Assembly (NCBI GenBank): GCA_016840085.1
Contig: JAEOTA010000058.1
Span: forward strand, 33,083 to 97,082
Direction: 5' to 3'
Length of the DNA stretch: 64,000 nt
From: Promethearchaeota archaeon
GTDB lineage: Archaea; Asgardarchaeota; Lokiarchaeia; Sigyniarchaeales; SOKP01
The position numbers and the translations under genes were made by a program. The notes under the pieces are model-generated. The model saw only the letters and a list, made by a program, of their open reading frames with translations, made no database searches and was not told the DNA's origin. Of this stretch, positions 55,116 to 63,792 are shown in pieces (within the stretch, counting starts at the first letter, position 1; each line of letters starts with the position of its first letter).

Positions 55116-56177
55116 ATGAGTATGATAAAAGAAAATAGTGAAATTGAAATGTCCGAAATTAAAAAATGCCCTGGTTGTAATCTCAGAAAAAGGAACTTAT
55201 ATACTTGGTATGACTCTATTTCAAATATTAACCTTGAATTGTGCGAAGATTGTATTTTTTTGAGGGAATTTGAAATTGAATTAACTTCTGATTTGGAAGA
55301 TAAAGATAATCAAAGAGTTTTAATTGATTATGAAGCATTCAATTATCAGAAAAAAACTGCTTTCCCTTATAGATGGTTGGAAAATTATATACTAAAAGCT
55401 TATTTAGACAAAAAGAAAGTAATAATTCTGGATGATCTTCTCGATGAATGGACTTATAAAGAAGTTGATTTAGAAGAAGATATTATTCCTAAATTTGTAG
55501 AGTGGAATCTATTAACCACACCAGAAAATAAGGAAATTGATGGTAGCGAGAAAAAAATTATGAAACTTGGTGGTTTTATAGATAACTTAATGAAAAATCA
55601 TCTTAAAAACACATTAGAAACAGGACGATTCGAAAGTATCGGTAAAATTTTGAGATTAATTGATGGTAGGATTGGTTTTGGAATTGAGGCTAGAACTACT
55701 TTTAAGGATACAGTAAGAAGAAAATTAATGAAATTAGCATTAAAATATGGTTATGATAGAGATAATGGAAAAATAAAAGAAATTTCCAAAGTCATTGAGA
55801 CTACTAGCTATAGATGTAATCTTTGTAATGAATTAACTGATTTTCGCTATAAACTATACGAACACTTTGAATCAGCTCACCAAGAAATAAAGAAAGAAGA
55901 ATATGATAATTATGTAATACCTATTGAAGAATTGAAAGGATTAAAAATACCTCGTGAAAAAGTCGCTGAATTGGACGAAATGAAGACATATGGAAGTTCA
56001 TGGAGATCAAAATTAGTTGAACTATTTAAACGAGATGCATTTTTTGTTGATTCAGAAATATCTCATAATGAATCTGTTATGGTAATTTCAGCACCATGGG
56101 CAAACGTTCTTGAAAAGGTTAATGAGAAAGTAAAAAATCGTATAAAAGTAAAAGAAAAAGTAAAAACAACAAATTAA
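55116..56177 (+). CDS. Zinc-finger protein, first gene of AAA+/Rad50-like operon
   Basis: 353 aa from the ATG at 55116, which has a strong AAGGTGGT ribosome binding sequence 7 nt upstream; an in-frame TTG at 55044 has none. Near the start is a C4 zinc ribbon (KKCPGCNLRKRN... LELCEDCIF). The middle is charged and helical with a winged-helix look (VIILDDLLDEWTYKEVDLEEDIIPKFVEWNLLTTP). About residue 230 comes a C2H2 zinc finger (YRCNLCNELTDFRYKLYEHFESAH), and the end is basic with a VMVISAPWANVLEKV helix. Likely DNA binding: an origin- or site-specific protein for the operon. Family unknown. Confidence 0.7.
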   Translation: MSMIKENSEIEMSEIKKCPGCNLRKRNLYTWYDSISNINLELCEDCIFLREFEIELTSDLEDKDNQRVLIDYEAFNYQKKTAFPYRWLENYILKAYLDKKKVIILDDLLDEWTYKEVDLEEDIIPKFVEWNLLTTPENKEIDGSEKKIMKLGGFIDNLMKNHLKNTLETGRFESIGKILRLIDGRIGFGIEARTTFKDTVRRKLMKLALKYGYDRDNGKIKEISKVIETTSYRCNLCNELTDFRYKLYEHFESAHQEIKKEEYDNYVIPIEELKGLKIPREKVAELDEMKTYGSSWRSKLVELFKRDAFFVDSEISHNESVMVISAPWANVLEKVNEKVKNRIKVKEKVKTTN

Positions 56178-56238
56178 TTTTTTTTTTATTTAAGAAATTT
56201 CAAATAAATTAGTATTTGGTAAAACTTAAGGTAATTAA

Positions 56239-56970
56239 ATGTCAATAAAAATAGTAGGTAAATGGTATATTAAGACTTTTAATAAAGTTACTAAAATTAT
56301 AAAATATCAGCATAACAATTTAATAAAAAATGGGATAAAAGGCTTTCTTTTTCATGGTGTTCCTGGTACAGGAAAAACAACATTAGCAATAGAAATTGGA
56401 AGATATGTTGCTCTAAATTTCGGAGGAATAAGTAATCCGAAAGATTATAATAAGTATTATCAGATATTAGATTGTTCTACATTAGCTCATGCTAGATATG
56501 GCGAAACAGAAGCTCATATTCATAAAGTTTTTGTTGATGCTATTAATTCAAAAAATCAAGGAATTGACTTTAGTGTATTAATTTTTGATGATGCAGATGG
56601 ATTATTCATTACTCGAGATTATGGAAATAAGCTTGAAGCATGGTATATCGGACAAATTAATGTTTTTTTCCATGAATTAGATAATCTTGATACCTCAGAA
56701 ATATGTGTAATTTTAACTACAAATCGGTTAGATTTAATGGATAAAGCAGTCATTGATCGAATCTATTCTATTGAATTTCCACAAGTTCCTATTGATATTT
56801 TGTGTGAAAAACTAAAACAAATGGGTTTTGATTTGAACTTTAACTCAGGAGAAATAAAAAAGTTAGAAGATGAAATTAAAAATAACCCTATTAAATATAA
56901 GACCTTCAGGGATGTTGAAAAAAAAGTCTATGATTATTATATAACTAATATTATAGAAGATGATTGGTAA
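56239..56970 (+). CDS. AAA+ ATPase
   Basis: A 243-aa single AAA+ module. Motifs: Walker A GVPGTGKTT (40-48), Walker B VLIFDDADGLF (about 113-123), sensor 1 LTTNR (about 159-163), and DRIYSIEF (R174), which fits the arginine-finger position. The N-terminal 30 residues are basic and helical. It belongs to the classic clamp-loader/proteasome-ATPase/Rubisco-activase group and most resembles ATPases of the FtsH/26S kind, but no protease or N-domain is attached. It ends with TAATG, so it is directly coupled to the next gene (56970). Probably remodels a partner such as the zinc-finger or Rad50-like protein. Confidence 0.88.
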   Translation: MSIKIVGKWYIKTFNKVTKIIKYQHNNLIKNGIKGFLFHGVPGTGKTTLAIEIGRYVALNFGGISNPKDYNKYYQILDCSTLAHARYGETEAHIHKVFVDAINSKNQGIDFSVLIFDDADGLFITRDYGNKLEAWYIGQINVFFHELDNLDTSEICVILTTNRLDLMDKAVIDRIYSIEFPQVPIDILCEKLKQMGFDLNFNSGEIKKLEDEIKNNPIKYKTFRDVEKKVYDYYITNIIEDDW

Positions 56971-57335
56971 TGACATTAAATTTTTCTAATTGGGAAGGAA
57001 TTTTGATTGAACCACTAAGGTTTAATGAATATGATAAAAAATTTTTGAAAGAATTGAAAAATGAATTTGAAAAAGATATAATTATTCTAAATGAAACAAA
57101 AGGAAGGGGAGGTAAAATCTATTATCAGTGGATTAAGATCAATATATCGGTTAATGGTCTTAAAGCATTATTAAAAACTATTGAAAATTTTGGAGAGTAT
57201 CTAACAATATATAAAATTAACCATCACTTAAAGTCAAATTTTCCTAAACCTTTTTTAGAACTATTAGTTCTATATAATAATGTATCTGAAGGAGATTTAA
57301 ATTATATGTTAGAGGATTTAATTAAAAATGAATGA
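56970..57335 (+). CDS. Small operon protein of unknown function
   Basis: A 121-aa protein whose ATG shares one base with the stop of the AAA+ gene (TAATG). It has an alpha/beta look: TLNFSNWEGILIEPLRF, a helix (YDKKFLKELKNEFEKDI) and a second helix (LKALLKTIENFG). The end is helical (KPFLELLVLYNNVSEGDLNYMLEDLIKNE). No motif recognised. Translation coupling on both sides (it overlaps the next gene by 8 nt) shows that it belongs to the AAA+/Rad50-like system. Confidence 0.7.
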   Translation: MTLNFSNWEGILIEPLRFNEYDKKFLKELKNEFEKDIIILNETKGRGGKIYYQWIKINISVNGLKALLKTIENFGEYLTIYKINHHLKSNFPKPFLELLVLYNNVSEGDLNYMLEDLIKNE

Positions 57336-57477
57336 TTTGAATGAAGATCAAATTGATATTGATTTTAAGAAATTAGATGCAGAAATATTAAGTATGTTTC
57401 AAAATAAAAAAAAATTCCCTATGGATAAGCTTGAATCCTATCTTAAAAAGGTGATTGACGATGCCATTGAAGATTGA
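57328..57477 (+). CDS. Tiny operon protein
   Basis: A 49-aa acidic/basic helical protein (MNDLNEDQIDIDFKKLDAEI... LESYLKKVIDDAIED). It begins inside the end of the preceding gene (ATGAATGA) and overlaps the start of the Rad50-like gene by 17 nt. Such nested overlaps argue that it is translated. It may be a small adaptor subunit. No family known. Confidence 0.6.
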   Translation: MNDLNEDQIDIDFKKLDAEILSMFQNKKKFPMDKLESYLKKVIDDAIED

Positions 57478-59353
57478 ATTGTTAAATATAGGTGGATTGA
57501 GAGGAAAACATGAATTCAACTTTAAAGAAGGATTGAATCTCCTCCAAGCTCCAAATGCCACAGGTAAATCAAGTCTTTTAAAATCAATTTTTTTAATAAT
57601 AGGTAATGAAAGTATATCTAAATCAGAATTAGATGGATTTTTAACTGATAATGAAGTAAGTGGTTATGTTAGGTTAGTTGATGAAAAAGGTAAAAAATCT
57701 GAAGTAAAATTAATCAGAGATATTTCAAAAGGAATCCAATTAACTAAAACAGACATACAGCCTGAATTTATTACGGACTTATTTTATGATCTAATTTTCT
57801 TGCGAGAAAATTCAAAAATTAATCAATCTATTCAAACTGCTAATGATATAATGATTGAAAATTGGTTTTTAGATATAACTAATGTGAATATTTTTCATAC
57901 TGTTTTTGTTAAATCTCAAGAGATTCTTCACAATATTGAGGATAAACTTGATGACCTAAAACAAAAACAAAATCAAGATATTAAACCAATTAAGGATTTA
58001 GTTAATGAAAAAAAGGATATATTGATAAAAAACCAAAAAAGAAAGCAGGAAATTATTAGTGATCCTAAAATTAAGAAGAGTGAGCGTTTATCTAAAGAGC
58101 TACCGAAAGAAATTAAACAATTAGAAGAAACCAAAAAGAAATTAAATAACGAAATATTAGAGATAAAAAACCATACAAGACCCAAGCTTCTTAAAGATTA
58201 TGAAGAATTAGATGAAGAAATCAAAAACCTAGATAATGAATTAAAAAACATAGAGTCAGAGCGAGAAATCCTTCAAATTGAAAGGAAAGAGTGGGAAGAT
58301 AAATTATTAAAGAAAGATAATAAAATTACTAAAGTTAAAAATGAAATTAAAAATTTAGCTAATGATAAAAGAGAAAAATCATATAACATCGATAGATTAG
58401 GAAAATTAAAAGATAGATCGATATGTCCTCTATGTGAAAGTGATATTGATAAGATAAAAAATGCTCAAATGCTAAATGATAATGAAAAAGAATTAAAAAG
58501 CATTCTTGAGAAAGAATTAAAATTAGAAAGAAGTAAAAAAACAACAGAAAATGAAAAGAAGATCGCACAAAATAAAGTTAAAGAATTAGAACACACAATA
58601 AAATACCTTCCAGAAGAAATTAGTAATAATATAGATAAATTCATGAAACAATTTCAAGAAGTAGATAAATCTGTAAAAAAATTAAAAGAAAGTGAAGACA
58701 AATTAGAAGAAGAGTTAAAAGAAACAGAAAAAAGTATCTTTGAAAAAGAAGAAGAGCTTAAGAAAAATCTAAATCCTGAATTGAAAAAAGAAATTGATAA
58801 ATTAAATAATTCTATAACGGATTTAAATTTAGAAATAACACGATTAGAATTAAAGATTAATGAATACATGGAGAACAATTTGGAATTATTAAAAGCAGAA
58901 AAACGCTATTTTGTAGCAGAAAAAATCACAGATTATTACCAAAACAGAGTTGAAAGAATAAGGAAAGAAATGGTAAGAAATATTAATAACAATTTAGAAG
59001 AATATTTTAAATTACTGGAATTAGCTGAACTTCAGAGAATTACTCTTGATCCTGAACATTTTAAATTAGATATACAAAGAATAGATAAAAGTTATACCAA
59101 TCTTAAAAAAATGAGTGCTGCAGAAAGAGCTTTAATTTCAATAATTATTAGTTTTATTGTAAAACAAACAATAATTCCTGAAATTCCAATTTTTTTAATT
59201 GATGAGGTTACTTCAGAAATGGATGATACTAGATTTAAAGACATTCTTAATTTTCTTTCTAATGAGATTCCTTATCTAATAGTGGCAAGACATTCACCAT
59301 TTAATCGTACGAAACAGCTTTTAACTTCACAAGAGATCATCAACATTATATAA
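57461..59353 (+). CDS. Zinc-hook Rad50/SMC-like ATPase
   Basis: About 630 aa, an SMC/Rad50-type protein: Walker A APNATGKSS (30-38) after LNIGGLRGKHEFNFKEGLNLL, then two long coiled coils (about 155-310 and 335-500) on either side of a CxxC zinc hook (SICPLCESDI, C322 and C325). The C-terminal ATPase half has signature MSAAERA in place of LSGGE, Walker B IFLIDEVTSEMDD (D581, E582) and the switch H611 in VARHSPF. It is shorter than Rad50 (usually over 850 aa) and no Mre11 nuclease gene is nearby. The signature is unusual. Rather than general double-strand-break repair, a dedicated role in this operon is likely (inference). The ATG at 57461 has GGTGA upstream; TTG at 57455 is possible. Confidence 0.85.
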   Translation: MPLKIELLNIGGLRGKHEFNFKEGLNLLQAPNATGKSSLLKSIFLIIGNESISKSELDGFLTDNEVSGYVRLVDEKGKKSEVKLIRDISKGIQLTKTDIQPEFITDLFYDLIFLRENSKINQSIQTANDIMIENWFLDITNVNIFHTVFVKSQEILHNIEDKLDDLKQKQNQDIKPIKDLVNEKKDILIKNQKRKQEIISDPKIKKSERLSKELPKEIKQLEETKKKLNNEILEIKNHTRPKLLKDYEELDEEIKNLDNELKNIESEREILQIERKEWEDKLLKKDNKITKVKNEIKNLANDKREKSYNIDRLGKLKDRSICPLCESDIDKIKNAQMLNDNEKELKSILEKELKLERSKKTTENEKKIAQNKVKELEHTIKYLPEEISNNIDKFMKQFQEVDKSVKKLKESEDKLEEELKETEKSIFEKEEELKKNLNPELKKEIDKLNNSITDLNLEITRLELKINEYMENNLELLKAEKRYFVAEKITDYYQNRVERIRKEMVRNINNNLEEYFKLLELAELQRITLDPEHFKLDIQRIDKSYTNLKKMSAAERALISIIISFIVKQTIIPEIPIFLIDEVTSEMDDTRFKDILNFLSNEIPYLIVARHSPFNRTKQLLTSQEIINII

Positions 59354-59412
59354 CCTTTTTTTTATGTATTCTTTAGATTTAAAAAAATCCTTAAAATTAA
59401 TAAAGTGAAGGA

Positions 59413-61851
59413 TTGTTGAAAGATTTCTCTCAATACAAATTAGCAGACCTTTTAAATGAATTTAACGAAGAACCAGAAACAATCTTTAGATTCTCAATTT
59501 TTCCAAAAAATAATTTATGTGTAAAAATTCGCCCTATAGAAGAGGATCCATTTGAAATTCTTCTTTTTGAAAAAAAATCTTATAAGTTATTAAGAAAATT
59601 AAAAATCAATGAAAATTATCTTCAAGATTTATGTCCAAATAACAACGCTATAAATATAACTACAGGCAAAAAAGAAAATGAATTAATTATTTTTTTTTCT
59701 AACGGTAAAATATATACAACTACAATTGTAGTTGATTTAAAAGAAGATACAATACATTTTGAAGAAACTCATGAAGTTATTCATCTTTCAAAATATAAAG
59801 ATATATTTTTAAATTCTCATCTTTTTTATCCACTTTATTATAAAAATTCATTAATAGGAATAATTATTTCAAATGACATAAGCAAAGAGTTTGATGCTTA
59901 TTGGGTCTTTTTGTTTGAAAAAAATAAAATATTTGAAATTCCAATAAATGCGGATTATATTAAGGTTTTTTTTCCTGAGTATAATGGACATTCATTGATT
60001 GTAGCGATAGATAGAAAATCTATTATATTATTTCAGATAGATACCTACGAGGATTTTAACCTTGAAAATATTGTTTTTGAAATCCCTTTAGATATTAATC
60101 TTTGTGACCCTATTTTTGATATTTCACTTCATTTCCAAGTTCTTTCCATATGGACTTTTAATAAAATTTATCGTTATTCATTGGAATATGGACAAAAAAT
60201 TGATTGTATAAATTTTAACGGTGAAATTGAGGATATTATAACATATTCAAACCAAAAATTTGTATTGCTTATTAATAATAAAGAACTCTTTCGAGTTGAT
60301 TTATCTACAAATTTTACTTATAAACCAGTATTATTAGATTCTGATTATAAGCCATTAAAAACTAAATTTAATGGTGAAACTAAGGTATTTAATCTAATAG
60401 ATAATTATGTATTTTTTATACAAGATAATGATAATTATTATTATTTTAGATATTTTGAAGATAGAAAACCTGTTTATATAATAAATAAGAAAAAAAAAAT
60501 AAAGAAGAATTTTTTTGATCTTTTAGAAGGAAGTCCAGTAGAAATTCAACAAAAATATAAATCTATTCTTTCAAGTAGAATAAAAATGCTTGAAATTGAA
60601 ATGCAAAACCTTACTGCTCATTCTTGCAGAATATATACACCAAAAAAATATTTTGATAAGAAAATAGATGATTATATTCTTGAACATTTGTATGTGGATA
60701 AAAACTTTTCAGGTATAGCAGAAGCATTTAATATGAATGAAACAAGCGTCTTTATTCATGTAAAAGACAATTTTGGTTTACCAAGATGCCAAGAACATAG
60801 ATCATATAATCAGGAATGTAGTGAATGTATCCAAAAATTAACTATTTGGAAAGAAACTGGATATAAAATAATTGAATCAAAAGTTTACAGAAAACCAACA
60901 ATAAATCATGAAATTATTGTCTCTTCAAATAAAATTTTAAGAGAATTTAGGTTATCAGTTTATAAAAGATCTCTAAGACTGGGATTTTTGTTTTTATTAG
61001 ATATACAAAAAAATATTGAAATACCAGAAGATTATTTTGAGGAAGTATTTAGAATTTTTTCATCATGCAATAAAGAAAATTTACTAAAGGGGCGTGGAAT
61101 TAATGATTTTGTCGCAGCTTCTGTTATTCTTGTTTTTCATATAAAGAAAAAACCAATTCCTATAGATTATTTTGTTAAGACATTAAAAATTAAAAAAAAA
61201 CGATTATATAACTGTATCAAACTAATAAGAAATGAAATCTTACCTAAATTAGATTTAATAGTATCAAATTATGACCCGAAGTTTTATCTTGAGAATTTTG
61301 TGAAGAACTTAAACTTATCAAACGATGTTAGTAATAACGCTGAAAAGATTCTTGAAATAGCTAAACAAAAAAGTTCTGATATTCAAGGAAAAGATCCTAG
61401 AGGATTTGCAGCAGGAGCTATTTATATTGCTTCAAATATATTAGGTGAAAGAAAGACTCAACAGGAGATTTGTAATATCTCACACATCTCAGCAGTAACA
61501 TTAAGAAAAAGAGCAAAAGAACTACGGCGGTGTGTAGGTATGATAGTTCCTCAAAAGAATAAAAAATTTAATTCACTAGAAAAATCTATTATTAAAGGGA
61601 ATCAGTCTTTATGTAATAATAACAACCTTAAATCGAGACAAAAACACTTTTTCTTTATTGCTGATAAAGAGATATTGGATGTTTTATCAAAAGAGTCTTT
61701 AACTTGTAAAGAAATTCACTTAAAATTGAATATCAAGAATCAATATGAAAAAGCCTATTTAGAAAATAAATTAAACGAATTAGAAAAGAATAAAGAAATT
61801 ACTTCTTTTATTACTCTTGAAGGTATAAAATTTTATCGAAAAATAAGATAG
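59413..61851 (+). CDS. TFIIB-like fusion protein with N-terminal beta-rich region
   Basis: An 812-aa fusion. Residues 1 to about 360 are strand-rich with repeated hydrophobic beta segments, like a propeller or Ig array. Residues 425-460 hold a helix-turn-helix (NFSGIAEAFNMNETSVFIHV), then a C-H-C-C zinc site (C459, H462, C469, C472). Two TFIIB cyclin-like repeats follow (about 515-610, with GRGINDFVAASVILVFHIKKK, and about 640-705, with RGFAAGAIYIASNILGER, KTQQEICNISHISAVTLRKR). The last 70 residues look like a winged helix. The start is TTG at 59413. It lacks the usual N-terminal TFIIB Zn ribbon needed to recruit RNA polymerase, so it may be a specialised transcription or replication factor of this operon. 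Confidence 0.8.
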   Translation: MLKDFSQYKLADLLNEFNEEPETIFRFSIFPKNNLCVKIRPIEEDPFEILLFEKKSYKLLRKLKINENYLQDLCPNNNAINITTGKKENELIIFFSNGKIYTTTIVVDLKEDTIHFEETHEVIHLSKYKDIFLNSHLFYPLYYKNSLIGIIISNDISKEFDAYWVFLFEKNKIFEIPINADYIKVFFPEYNGHSLIVAIDRKSIILFQIDTYEDFNLENIVFEIPLDINLCDPIFDISLHFQVLSIWTFNKIYRYSLEYGQKIDCINFNGEIEDIITYSNQKFVLLINNKELFRVDLSTNFTYKPVLLDSDYKPLKTKFNGETKVFNLIDNYVFFIQDNDNYYYFRYFEDRKPVYIINKKKKIKKNFFDLLEGSPVEIQQKYKSILSSRIKMLEIEMQNLTAHSCRIYTPKKYFDKKIDDYILEHLYVDKNFSGIAEAFNMNETSVFIHVKDNFGLPRCQEHRSYNQECSECIQKLTIWKETGYKIIESKVYRKPTINHEIIVSSNKILREFRLSVYKRSLRLGFLFLLDIQKNIEIPEDYFEEVFRIFSSCNKENLLKGRGINDFVAASVILVFHIKKKPIPIDYFVKTLKIKKKRLYNCIKLIRNEILPKLDLIVSNYDPKFYLENFVKNLNLSNDVSNNAEKILEIAKQKSSDIQGKDPRGFAAGAIYIASNILGERKTQQEICNISHISAVTLRKRAKELRRCVGMIVPQKNKKFNSLEKSIIKGNQSLCNNNNLKSRQKHFFFIADKEILDVLSKESLTCKEIHLKLNIKNQYEKAYLENKLNELEKNKEITSFITLEGIKFYRKIR

Positions 61852-62144
61852 TGTTATTAAAACTAGTTTATTGAATAATATCAAAATTTGAGATTCCTAA
61901 ATTACTACTTTGTTTTCTTCTAAATTGAAATCCCTTTGGTGCCATTTCTTTTAAAAAGCCATCCGATGAATGTAATTTTTTAATACTTGTCCACCATGAT
62001 AACTCAAAAGCTAAAGTGAAAAATAGAATAAAATAGTGAACTGTTAATTTGATTAAAAGGGGATTTTATTGAATAAAATTCTTACAAACTTATTCAACTA
62101 AATTTTCAGGACTAATATAGGCAAAATAATACTAAAATATTTGC

Positions 62145-62390
62145 TCAAATGATAGCATTAACCTTCTTATTTATCAATCTATCTTTACTAAATATGTACC
62201 AACATGATATGAATGGGGATAAAAATATCAAAAATCCTAATATTAACACTACTACATAGATCCATATTTTTGAAGGTGGCACGTCATATCTCATTAAATA
62301 CATTATAATCATAATAACCATAAAAGATAATATACACAAAATACACATAATAAAGAAGATTTTATAACTAGAAGGCTTTTTAGAAGGCAC
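62145..62390 (-). CDS. Small membrane protein, two helices
   Basis: An 81-aa protein with two hydrophobic helices (KIFFIMCILCILSFMVIMIIMYL and IWIYVVVLILGFLIFLSPFISC) and a basic end. The frame remains open upstream (INPE-like IIRPYNEKWVKKNEP) without an ATG, so the true start may be further upstream at a rare codon, or the 5' end may be damaged. GTG at 62390 is the first possible start. Function unknown. Confidence 0.4.
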   Translation of the reverse strand: MPSKKPSSYKIFFIMCILCILSFMVIMIIMYLMRYDVPPSKIWIYVVVLILGFLIFLSPFISCWYIFSKDRLINKKVNAII

Positions 62391-62742
62391 TGTCGGTTCA
62401 TTTTTTTTAACCCACTTTTCGTTATATGGTCTTATAATATAGATTCCGAGATTTTGAAAGTTTTAAACGCTTATTTAGAGAGAGCAGTAAATTGAAGGAA
62501 TTCCTTGATGCCTGTTAAAATATTTTACAAAATAACTCATTTACTTAATATCACCATTTTATTTAATTAAATTAGCATATATAGCTTTATTTCTCCAGAT
62601 ATTTAAATTTTAAGCTAAAAAATTAATCTAAAGGAAATATATATGAAAAAACATAAAACAATATTATTAAAAATCCTTAATAAGTTATTTCTAATCTAAC
62701 TTCAAAGTAATATTTAAATATTAAGCAATTTATCTTCTTTTT
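62391..62742. other. Intergenic region, AT-rich
   Basis: Apart from the possible upstream extension of the small membrane protein frame (to about 62460), no gene seen. A TATA-like TATTTAAATATTAAG at about 62711-62725 fits the promoter of the zinc-ribbon gene at 62743. Confidence 0.4.
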
Positions 62743-63000
62743 ATGGGTGATTTACTTCCTAGAGAAGATGGTAAAGAAAAAGATCTGAAATGTATTAATT
62801 GTGGCGAACCAGCTATTTTTGAATATATGTATGGATGGATTATTGATAACCTAAACAGGACTGATTTCTGTCTGTGTTTAGGATGTGCAATGATGATAGG
62901 ATCAAATATTGTTCAAGATGTGCTGAGAAAGGAAATCGATTTTAAACCAATTGGCAATTATCAGAAATTTATTGAAATCTTAAAAGAAAAATTCTCATAA
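62743..63000 (+). CDS. Small zinc-binding protein
   Basis: An 85-aa protein with two CxxC pairs: LKCINCGEPAIFEYMYGWI and FCLCLGCAMMIGSNI. A short helix and strand between them complete a zinc-ribbon-like fold; the C-terminal helix is basic (YQKFIEILKEKFS). A TATA-like element lies about 25 nt upstream, so it may have a very short leader. Many archaeal genomes carry such small zinc proteins of unknown function. Confidence 0.65.
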   Translation: MGDLLPREDGKEKDLKCINCGEPAIFEYMYGWIIDNLNRTDFCLCLGCAMMIGSNIVQDVLRKEIDFKPIGNYQKFIEILKEKFS

Positions 63001-63117
63001 ATTCTACAATATTTTTCTATCAGAATGTACTGCAATCCTTGATAAGTACAGCGGATTTGAAGACCTTAATTTTGAAATTTGATCATCTTTAAACCCAGAA
63101 ATATATTTAGACCCAGA

Positions 63118-63387
63118 TTATTCTTCGCCTAAATATTTTTTTATCCAATGCCCTTTCCCTTCATTTAGATATTTATGAGCTTTTGCTATAACTTTAGGTT
63201 TTCCATCCATACTCCAATCTTTAATTAAAGTTATTGTTAATTGATCTCCTTCATCGCACATGTCATGCAACATATCGTGCAACACTAATAAGATATTTTC
63301 TTCTGTTACAATAACATCTGGGGGTACTTGGTATTTCCTTTTACTCATAGCATCGTACATTTCTATAATAAATAATTCTTCACTCAT
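63118..63387 (-). CDS. Hypothetical small protein
   Basis: An 89-aa protein, MSEELFIIEMYDAMSKRKYQV and EENILLVLHDMLHDMCDEGDQLTITLIKDWSMDGK. It has an alpha/beta look with His/Cys/Met-rich HDMLHDMC. No family recognised. Its ATG lies 1 nt after the stop of another small frame (63389-63556) on the same strand, which points to a small operon. Confidence 0.55.
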   Translation of the reverse strand: MSEELFIIEMYDAMSKRKYQVPPDVIVTEENILLVLHDMLHDMCDEGDQLTITLIKDWSMDGKPKVIAKAHKYLNEGKGHWIKKYLGEE

Positions 63388-63388
63388 T

Positions 63389-63556
63389 TTATATTTCCTC
63401 TATATAATAATTTTCATAAATTTTTTCTTTTTCTTTTATTACGTTATCTAATTTTTTCCTTATTTTTGTATCCTTTACTGTTTCATAGGATTCAAATACT
63501 TCATATTTATTGTCAATACTTAATATATACTCATCTAGGATTAATTCATTTAACAC
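63389..63556 (-). CDS. Small protein upstream of 63118-63387, start uncertain
   Basis: 55 residues from the GTG at 63556 (VLNELILDEYILSIDNKYEVFESYETV), ending in a charged helix (IRKKLDNVIKEKEKIYENYY). The frame stays open upstream to about 63650 (RYKTKKINGKILKIYFIF) without an ATG, so the true start is unclear. The stop sits 1 nt before the ATG of the next gene. Real but poorly defined. Confidence 0.4.
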   Translation of the reverse strand: MLNELILDEYILSIDNKYEVFESYETVKDTKIRKKLDNVIKEKEKIYENYYIEEI

Positions 63557-63671
63557 CCTAAAAATGAAATATATCTTCAGAATTTTACCATTGATTTTTT
63601 TTGTCTTATATCTTAATAAGTTCCTTATTATTTAAATGAAAATCTCAAACTACAAAGAACTAATAAAAAGG

Positions 63672-63792
63672 TGACTCCTATCAGCAAGACCTAATAGAAG
63701 GTCCAAACTAACATAGGGGGAGGAGGGCGAAATCAGAGTGTAAGAATCTACACTACCAAAAGACAAAAATCCAGGGTGTCTGATAGGAGTCA
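63672..63792. ncRNA. Structured element, candidate small RNA, 121 nt
   Basis: The ends TGACTCCTATCAG and CTGATAGGAGTCA pair perfectly (13 bp) over 121 nt. Inside are two clean hairpins: GACCT/AGGTC (63688-63703) and AGTGTA/TACACT (63737-63754), with a purine-rich GGGGGAGGAGGGCGAAA stretch between them. A further AGACA/TGTCT pairing is possible before the closing stem. The element at 40275-40334 has nearly identical ends and the same upstream AATAAAAAG. Strand is unclear because the ends are symmetrical. A multi-branched RNA or a mobile element are both possible. Confidence 0.5.
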
